Part shown: piece after piece, positions 1 through 9,100 of the stretch
How the letters are laid out: every line of letters begins with the position of its first letter
Position numbering within the stretch: position 1 is the first letter of the stretch
Made by a program: the position numbers and the translations under genes
DNA from: an uncultured Prevotella sp.
Lineage (GTDB): Bacteria; Bacteroidota; Bacteroidia; Bacteroidales; Bacteroidaceae
DNA length: 16,509 nt
Assembly: GCA_905211345.1 (NCBI GenBank)
Contig: CAJMAO010000028.1
Coordinates: 1 to 16,509 of the forward strand
Direction of reading: 5' to 3'
The notes under the pieces: model-generated
The model's input: only the letters and a program-made list of their open reading frames with translations
Told to the model about the DNA's origin: nothing
Database searches by the model: none

Positions 1-20
1 GGGGGAGGGGGGGGGGGAGG
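1..20. repeat. G-rich element with an 11-G homopolymer, cut by the window edge
   Basis: This tract is almost pure G, with A only at positions 6 and 18, and it contains a run of 11 G at 7-17. It directly abuts the heptamer array at 21-87. Read on the minus strand, the order is pyrimidine tandem repeats then a C-rich block starting CCTCCCC. The same order is seen at 13161-13225, so I read this as a worn or slipped copy of the G-rich element found elsewhere in the window. The left part is outside the window, so a hairpin cannot be judged. A G-run this long is prone to replication slippage and to sequencing error. Confidence 0.5.
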
Positions 21-87
21 AATTAAAAATTAAAAATTAAAAGTGAAAAATTAAAAGTGAAAAGTGAAAAATGAATAATGAATAATT
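21..87. repeat. Heptanucleotide tandem array (nine units)
   Basis: Nine heptamers in exact register can be read on the plus strand from 21: AATTAAA three times, AGTGAAA, AATTAAA, AGTGAAA twice, AATGAAT twice, then a partial AATT. The consensus is A-R-T-K-A-A-W. The array lies just downstream of the giant gene's stop codon and faces an inverted array at 105-136. Short A/T-rich tandem arrays of this kind are a recurrent intergenic feature in Bacteroidetes genomes (general recollection). No function is assigned. Confidence 0.85.
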
Positions 88-115
88 CTGGGTATTGGAT
101 TTTTCATTATTCATT
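70..115 (-). terminator. Inverted repeat at the 3' end of the giant gene, possible terminator
   Basis: AATGAATAATG at 70-80 and CATTATTCATT at 105-115 are perfect 11-bp inverted arms around a 24-nt loop. In the direction of transcription (minus strand) the second arm is followed by TTTTTC. This resembles a factor-independent terminator, but the stem has only A-T pairs apart from two G-C pairs and the loop is long, so termination strength is doubtful. The arms come from the tips of two convergent heptamer arrays, so the symmetry may simply reflect how the repeats arose. Confidence 0.4.
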
Positions 116-136
116 CTTAATTCTTAACTCTTAATT
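105..136 (-). repeat. Second heptamer array, inverted, overlapping the gene end
   Basis: On the minus strand the order is AATTAAG, AGTTAAG, AATTAAG, AATGAAT, AATG, the same heptamer family as 21-87 in opposite orientation. The stop codon of the giant gene (117-119) and its last codons lie inside this array. The C-terminal residues Lys-Leu-Arg-Val-Lys-Asn are therefore encoded by repeat DNA. Confidence 0.8.
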
Positions 137-3100
137 TAACCGTCGCCACGGTTTTGCCGCCGCGCTCAACCTTGACTATTGCCACGGCTGTCACGCTTGC
201 CGGCACATCTTCTACCATAGACGAGGCCATGCGCCGCGCCGCCATCATGCCGTCGGCTGAATATACCGTGATGTCGTCGCCCGGCTCAACGCCCTCAACG
301 CGCACCACGCCCGGCGACATGCTGTAAGCGCGTATGCCGCTGCCAATGTCGCCGGCCATGCGGTTGAAGCTGATAGTGAAGCGGCCCTCTATGCGGCCGG
401 GCGCATTGGTGGTGAAGTTGTAACCGCCGTCGAGCAGGTTCACCGTGCGGTGCGCCCAAGCGTCTTCCAGCGTCACAGTCTCGTAGCCCTCAGCCGCGCA
501 GTCGTCGGGCACGGCTATGGTGTACATACCTGCCTCGGGCACGCTCACGCCGACGGCCACCTTGCCCTCAACGCTTACCGCCGAAAGCAGCGAATAACGC
601 TTGCCGCCCTGCACGGCATATATCTGCGCCACGTCAGCATCCGACATCCACTTCACGCCGTCGCCGCCCAAGTCAAACTCGGCGCGCGCCCTGTCAGGCT
701 CTACCGCGCCCAGCTGCAGCACGTCAGGCAGTCCGCCGTCATCAGCGCGTGTCATGCCCGCACGGCTCACCGTCACCATCACCGGCGACATGCTGACGTA
801 AGCCTCGCCGTCCTTCTCTGCCTCGCGCGGTTTCACGGCGAACGTTTCCTGCGTTTTCAGCGTGGCAGTCTGCGTGAACACAGCGTCGCCTGCCGGGATA
901 TGGCCTGTTACACCTTCATTTCCCGATGCCGTAATATCTGTATTTACGGTTTTATACTGATCATCTTGGAAGCCATAAATCACCCTGCCGTACTCCATGT
1001 CCGCATAGTTCATGGCGCAGAGGTAAGGCGAGCCAAAGAGATTCCAGCTCATGTTTTCCTTTGCCGTAAACTGATTGCGGTGTCCTTCCGGACCGAGGTT
1101 GTCGTCAATCCACGGGTCCCAATAGTTATATTTCGTCAGGACAACCTGCTTCTGCGTGTTCATGCCGTTGCCTTCACGGTAAACGTAATCGGTCATGCTT
1201 TCGCCCTTTCCAACGAAGCGCACCTTGGCATCATTCGCGCCTTCAGCCGTGTTGTCGAGCAACAAACCGAAGCTGCCGTCGTACGTGCCTCCGTTGCCAA
1301 ACTCGACCCATGCGCCGCCGTCTTGTTTAAGCTCATAACCGTATTCGGCACGCTTTGCTCCGTCATAACGCTTCAACGCCACGCCGTCATGTTCTATTAC
1401 GGCACGGAACGGAGCGTAAGCCATATCTTCGTGTCCGGCCTTAACATCGCGCTCTACAATGACGTATGACAGACCAACGTTGTTGCCCTCGCCGCCATCG
1501 TTCTCGCCGTTGCCTGTCACGCGCAATCCCGCATGGTGCTCAAGCAGCAGCACGCCCGGGTTGAACGGCACGTCTTGGGTGTATTGCCTGTTTACGGTCA
1601 GCTCGGCACCCTCACGCACGTAAACCACCGAGCGGGCACGGGGATAATCATCATCCTCCACCGTATTGTCGGCCGTCATGCCTGTCGTGATGTTCCACGT
1701 CTCGAAACATCCGTTGTCAACCTTGCCGCGTATGCGCTTGTTACCGGCTATGTCTCGCTCGTGGCCTACCATTTCTTCACACTTTCCGGTCTCGTCGTTA
1801 TCGGAACTTTCCGGGTCGATGTCTGCCGATGTCTCGTTCAGCTGGTATTTCCATTCGTTATAGTCTACATACTTATTGTCAGCCGTCACACCGCCTCTAT
1901 TATTAAAGTTGACATTTGTTGTCGGCACAGCACCCGTGGCTGTAACGTTAACCGTCTTTATGCTTTCGGGCACGTCGCGGTAAACCAGCGAATTGTAAAG
2001 CACGCCCCTGCCGCTTAACGTTGCGCCAACGTTGACTATCGACGTAGACAAATAGCCGCCTTCACCGAGATTTACGTTGCCGTTCACCTCGAAGCCATCG
2101 ACTACCGAACTTACACCGCTCACCGCCACATCGCCTAACACGGAGCGGTACGCACTCGTGCGTTCTATCAGTCCGTCGCGCTGGTCGAGCAGTTCGCCTA
2201 CTTTCGTCTTGATCGTCTCCACCTTGTTTTCAGTAACAAGATTGCCGTTTTTGTCATAAATCTGCGTTGGCGACGTCTCATCGTACATGCCGCCATATAC
2301 CTTTGTATCAGCGAGTGTCAGGCGCAGATTACGAGACTCGTTGTCAAGCGGGCGCACATTGCGGTGTACAAACACATAACCGCACTCACCCTCATTCGTC
2401 GCCGCATATATTCCAGCAAGGTCTACAGCTCCCTGAAGGTCGTTCAACGCACTTTCCCAACTCTTTCCGTCAAGTCCTTCCGGGTTCACCACGCCTGCCT
2501 TCACATATACTATCGGTTGCAGCGGAGCCTCATACTCGTATGCGCCAATGTCAATCGTGCCGTCAACGAGACGGGAGTTGTTGCCGAGGTCAACCTCCGT
2601 ATCAGGTATTCCGTCAGAGCTGCCGGTCACATGAGTTGAATAATTGCCGTTGCCGCCTTTATTCAGCAGCGTCAGGCTCGGGCGTATGTGATAGTCGCAC
2701 AACTCAACGTCGTCGTTTAACGGGTCTACGAAGTTCGGGCCGTTGCTTATGTCGCCGTTGTTTTCTTCCGGCGTTTGCCGTAACTGTTGCCCTTGCCCGT
2801 CGGTAACGGTAATATATCCGTCCTCAAATTTGAACACCTTATTATTGTCATTGGCGTTAGTCTCCGACATGTTGGCTTCTCCGTTGTTCCATGAAACTGA
2901 GTTGTAAACAGCCGGAGTTCCCGTCATGTCAGCAGCCGTGTTGTTGGCGAACGTAGTATTAACCAACGTTATCTTGTCCGCGCCGGATTTTGCCGTCAAT
3001 CCGGTACCGCCATCGGCAAACAGTGTGTTGTATATAAGCACCTCGCCGCTGTTGCTTGAAATATTCAGTCCTGTGCCGCCGTTGCCGCGGAACGCGCTGT

Positions 3101-6100
3101 TCTTCAACGTGAAGCTGCCACCATTGCCGGTGCTTGCCTCCATTCCGTTTTTACCAACTTCACTGTTTATGAACGTGAAGCCGTCTATCGTCACCTTCTT
3201 GTTATCGTTGGTGGTGACGAGCATCAAGCGTTCCGTTTGTTGATTTGCGTTCTGGTCGTTACGGATAACGGTTGGATTGGCGTAGTTCTGCTGCGCGTTG
3301 TCGCCTGTTCCCACGCCTGTGCACGAACCTTTTATCGTCAGTTCATCGCTTTTACTCAAACCTGAACCATTAGCCATATTCAAAACAAAAGCCGAACCTC
3401 CTGATATTTTACCCCACGAATAGTCGCCGTCTCTAACGTATATGGTTCGCGGGCCGTCATTGGTAAGCGGATGCGACGCTCCTACGATTGCGCCACGAAG
3501 GTCGGATGTGGCGTTTTCCCAACCGTCACGGCCAGTACCGTCACCGCTTTCTTCCGTAGCAACGTAAATGGCCAGTAAAGTTTGGAAACTTGAATAATAC
3601 TGATATTCATAAAAGCCTATGTCTATCGGACGGTCGCCGGTCTGTCCGGTTTCCTCGTCCAACGGACCTGAATATCGGTCGTAATCATTCTGCATATAAA
3701 GGTCTTCATAACCTTTAACTTTAAGCCAAGTGTTTTCGTCTTTATTAAACCAATCAGTGTAACCTCCGGTAGCATTACCGTTTAATGGTATGATGCCGTC
3801 GCCCTTGTCGGTAACGACGGATATTGCCGACGGATTCCACAGGTTTGTAGCGTCGTTGCCGTCGACGCCTGCAACTGTAGAAGGATTGGCAAAGCGCGGT
3901 CCGTTAGTGCCGGTATTCCCTGTGTCAAGCCGAATGTTGCTGTATGCATTATTGTCTCCGAACGCTTTGAAATAGTCCACGTCGCTGGCTGAATGGCTTA
4001 CGGGAACATGACCTGAAAAATCAGTCGGCTCGCCCTCATTGCCCCACATCAACGTGTTGGTAATCTGGCTTCTGCCGTTATCATTATATATAACGCCATT
4101 GTATTTCGCCTTGTTCTTGGCGAACGTACAGTTTATAATATCAAGCATGGCAGCATAATCAGCGGCTTGACCGTCAGCATAATTTGTCGCTATGGCTCCG
4201 CCTTCCAACGTCTCGTCCGTACCATTATTCACAAAGAGCGAATTGGCGGCGTAAAGCGACGTTGACGAGTCATTTATGCTCGAAGCCATGAATATGGCAC
4301 CACCGCGCGCCGGCTGATATTCTGACCCGGTAGCAGCATCGTCAACCGTGCCATTGCCTGCGAAGATAGAACCTACGATGTTGAGCCGTGCGTCACGCAC
4401 ATACACCGCACCGCCGCGCACGGCAAAGTTGTTTTGGAAACGGCAGCGGCTTAGCGTGTAAGGCACACCGTCAGAATAAAGTCCGCCGCCTCGGCCTGCC
4501 TCGTCATGCTGGTCGGCGGTCGTCATTCTGTTCCACGTCTCGCCGTCCATAATAGTCAGTCCGTCGAGCAGTACGCCATGCTCAGAACCGCCTTCTTTAT
4601 TAGAGAAAAGCACATGGTAAGCGTTCTGCGCAGTTGACGAAGCATTGATTGCTCCCGACAAGATAGTCTGCTGCTCCAGTTCCCATGGTTCCACTATGCC
4701 GTTGCCGTTGAAGTCGGAGTAGTGACGACGGCCAATAACATCAGCAATAGGTTCATCAGGAGTAACCGACTGGCTTCCACCACCGTCAAGAGGTATAGAG
4801 TTCACACCTTCCGTAGATATTTCCTCATTACCGACAAATCCGCCGTATATGCTTACATTCTGAGGTATCACGAACGAATAGAGCCGCTGGTCGTGGTCAA
4901 GATTTTCTATCTTTGTTTCACGCATCTCGGTAGGCTTATAAGTGCCTCCGGCTATGAGAATCTCAAACTCGGTGCCGGCATCAGCTTTCCCTGTACTTCT
5001 CATCTTACGGATATAGGACAAAGCGTCTTCAAGCGTAGAGAACGACGTGTAGAACGAACGGCCGAGATAATAGAGCATATCCTCACCGGCGGCAAGTTTA
5101 ACGTTGGTGGTCTGAGAAACGAAGATGCGCTTAAACGGATCGTCAGGCAATATGTCTCTGGGATAAGCGAACGCGCCCGCGTCAATGCGCTTGATATAAG
5201 TAAGATTTTCATCATTGCGCACACGGCCTTGCATGTCATGCCCGGCGATATCGAACGCTGCGACGAACTTGTCAAAATAATCGCTGTTCATACCGTGCTT
5301 TATCAGCGGCGAAAGTTCCTTGAGCATATAAAGTTCGTCAAAATACATTTCATACTCACTCTGCATCGACGAGTTTTCAAAGTCTGACGGCATCTCCTGA
5401 CTTTCAACAAAGCAGTCGTTGAATGGATAGAAACTCGTCTTATTCTCAGGCTTGCCGTTTACGATGGCCGTAATGCCGTATGCTGCGGCCAGCTTGTCGT
5501 CAGGGAACTGCTCGCCGGTAACGCCGCTGACGTTCTTGCCCTGCGGAGCGTCATTGCCCCAGATAACGGAGTTTACCGACATTGCCGCACCGTCCTCAAG
5601 ATAGAGTCCGCCGCCGTCATCGGCAGTGTTGCCACCGACTGTGCACGACAGTATGTGCGCGCGGTTGGCCGCATTGCCGCTATCTGTGCCGCCGTTGTCA
5701 GCGTAGATGCCGCCCCCCTTGTCGGCTGTGTTGTTCATAACCACCGTGCCGCTGACCGTACCACCCGGCATAAGGTAAAGACCTCCGCCGTTTACTGCCG
5801 CACAATCCATTACGACGCAGTTTCTAACATGCGCTCCCTTTGGTACTATCGCGCCACCGCCCATAGTGTTGGCATTGCCCGCGCCGGCCATAGACGTGGC
5901 CGAACCGTCAACAAGCCAAACGCCGTCGACAACTGCGCCTTTCTCCAAACTATCGGCGAACGTTACGGCGTGGTAGCCATTCACTTCCTGCGTTATCGTA
6001 GACCCCTGCGAAGGCACCGCCACCGCACTTAACACCGTGCGGTATGTCATTACATTGCGCGTTGTGAAATCTTCATCGTAACCACCCTCAAGCGTTACAC

Positions 6101-9100
6101 CGTCTGGGATAAGATAAGTATAGCTCTGTGGGTCAGAAGTATTTGCCAACGTATTGGCATGATAAACAAAGTCATTTACATTTTGATCGTAACCGGCAAC
6201 CTTAACAACTACATCTATATTGTTTTCACTATTATCCGAAACAAATTTTCCTGCGGCAGTCAGAACCTGTTGCAATTTGTCAGCACAAGCGGCATCGTCA
6301 ACAGAACCTCCGCTACGAATACCTGCGCCGTTTTGAGTGACATAATAAACATATTCAATACCTCCTTGGCTTGACGAATGTTCCTCATATTTAATATTTT
6401 CTTCGTTATCACTTTCATAAGCACCTATATCGATTGTACAATCTTTTATTCGGTTTGTAAAATCGACATCGGTAGCAGGCACGACAACACCTTTACCTAA
6501 ATTAACCGTTCCATTATTCAAACAAGTACTATTAACAGCCAAACGATAATTATTTGACACTTGGGCTTGTCCCTGCTCCTCAAAAGGATTAGGTAAAGCT
6601 GAATTGCCATCTAATTGGTTATTTGTGTTTCCTGTTTTAAATTTGTTCAAAATATTTGAACCGATGTTTCCACTAACATAGTTATTATAAGGAATGTCAA
6701 AAGTTTCAGGAGCAGAAGATGCTATCTGATAATTAGTCCCTTTATCTCCAACATTACCGTAAAAGATACAATTATATAAACCTAAACTTGAAAGACGGCC
6801 TGAGCCCGCATCCGCATATTGGAAAATTCCACTTCCATTTCCGTTATCCAATTCACCAGAAGTTCTATTGTATGCTACGGTATTATTATAGAATGTCGCA
6901 CTTTCAATGAAAAGACCGCCACCGCAAAATTGACTATGATTATTAGCAACAACCATATTGAAGCCGGTTCCGACTATCATATAAGCACCGCCGCCATAAG
7001 ACTCTGATCCATTGACTTTATTATTAACAATGAAACTATTGCTAATTACGCTATTCAAGCCATCCATATATAGTCCACCGCCTCGCGACCTTGATTCGTC
7101 ATAACTTGATCCGTCATTATAGTTGTTTATTATAACCATGTTCTCAAGCGTAACGCCTCTAAATACACGTATTCCAGCACCTCCGTCACGGTTTGCCTTA
7201 TATTTTGTTATATAACCATGGCGAACGGTAAAACCATCCCACGTCGCCCCTTTTTTATATTCAACATAGTTATTATCTTCATTATAACGATACCTATTGG
7301 CTCCTGTTCCATAATTACTACTATTATTTTCAGGCCCCCATGTAGGAAGACATACATCAGGCTGATAAAGGACATGATGGCGTGACGTTGTGTTTGGCAA
7401 CCAGCTTGCAGCCTCTCCTTTATTATAATTAGACCAGCTTACAGGATTTTCTTTACGCACCTGAAGTATTGTCTCATATTTGGTTTCGTCAATATTGGCA
7501 TACTGTTTCCTCTTTGGTATATAACCGGAAAGCAAAGCCAAGCGGTCGTCTTCACCCGGAGTTCCCCCATTAGGAAAACCACCATAAACCTTTACACCGT
7601 CACGAATGACAAAACCTTTATAATCAGTATATATGCCGGCACCAACCCAAACTACAACAGAATCTTCTCCTTCTGAAAGATTGGCATTGGCCACCGCTGC
7701 TTTTTCTACTGCGTATTGGAGACCGCTTACATATTGTTCATACCTATTATTTTTAATTTGATTAGGGTAGCCAGTACTATTGCCGTATGCCGACCAAAAA
7801 CCTCCATAGCTGTTGGAAGTAGACGCATAAATTCCACTTTCATAATCGTAATTGTCAAAAGAAGACTTTTGCAACGAACCGTCATTATTTTTTACATAAA
7901 AATCTGATTCCTTCGTTACGTCACAAATAGCGTTGCCGTTTATAGCAGTCGCCCATGACGAACCGTCACCGGCTGTTTCCACGTCCATATTAGGAGTACC
8001 GTCTTTTGTTTCACGGTCTCCCGACCAATCTTCATTATACGAACGAACGTAAATCACCTTTCCCGCTTTCGGCAGGTCGGCCTCGTATGCTCCGAGATCG
8101 GGCACGCCGCCAAGATTGCGGTCGTTGCCCATAATGTCCGTCTTCAAGCCGGTTGTGGCTGTCACCTTATTTATTATAAGGTCAGCGGCCTGCGAGTCTA
8201 CATTTGTCAGCGGGCGGAACGAGGAGTAGCCGCCGAGGTAGGTGTCATAGCCTACGTTCTCGGGTGCTCCGATGCCGTTTGTCGGGTTTGCGAAGTTTTT
8301 CGCGCCATCAACCCCTGTCGTTTTTAAAGTCAAATTATACCCTTGCGTGTTGCCTGCGGCGAACGATGTGGCATAAAGTCCGTCGGCGTAGCCGGGGGCT
8401 GCACCGTCATTGTTCACTATCGTTACATGCTGCATGGTAAACGCTGAAGGGCTTACGATGACGGAATTTGTGTTGACGGTGTTGGTGTTGTTGTTCACCA
8501 CGCAGTTGCGCATGGTGAGGCTTTCCGCGTCAGCAGCATGGATTGCCGCGCCATTGGCGGCCGTGTTGTTCTCAAAGATACAGTCGGTAAGGGTTACGTT
8601 GGCACCAGCATGGGCGAGCAGACCTGCGCCGTACTGCCGCGTAGCCGTACCGGCGGCGTAGCCATTGACGATGTGGAAGCCGTCAAGCTCCACCTGTGCG
8701 CCCTGCTCCACGGTGACAACGTGGTAAAGGCCGTTCTTGATGCTGCCGCCCTCGCTGTTGCCGTTGAGCACGGAACGGTGGTTGAGCGGGTCGCGCTCCG
8801 CAGTGTTGCTGTCGGTTGTGCGGTAATATCCGCCAACAATCTTCAGCGGCTTGCCGCTCTGCATCTTCAATATGTCGAGCGTAGCCGTCTTCGGGTCTTC
8901 ATTCACAAAGGCGTAACGCGGCCACAAGTCGCCTTCAAGCACACGGATTTCTAAAGAATCAATATTTGCAAGCGGAATTACTGTATTCGGAGTTCCGTTA
9001 TACACCCCAGTAACGTTACCTGATGACAAGCCTGCACAGAAAACTATCGCGTCATTAAGCGAGCGGTAAGCCTCCTTCCAAGTTGTACCGTGATGGTCGG

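Noticed and set aside
21..136. CRISPR array
   Set aside because: The units are contiguous heptamers with no spacers and no 23-40 bp repeat.
450..1469. Long plus-strand open frame of 339 codons opposite the giant gene
   Set aside because: It lies fully antisense to a coherent beta-helix/T9SS protein, is rich in His, Arg and Ala as expected of a mirrored frame, and has no recognisable domain, signal or leader.
4722..5387. Plus-strand open frame of 221 codons
   Set aside because: It is antisense to modules 5-6 of the giant protein, whose frame and motifs are intact, and shows no protein-like pattern of its own.
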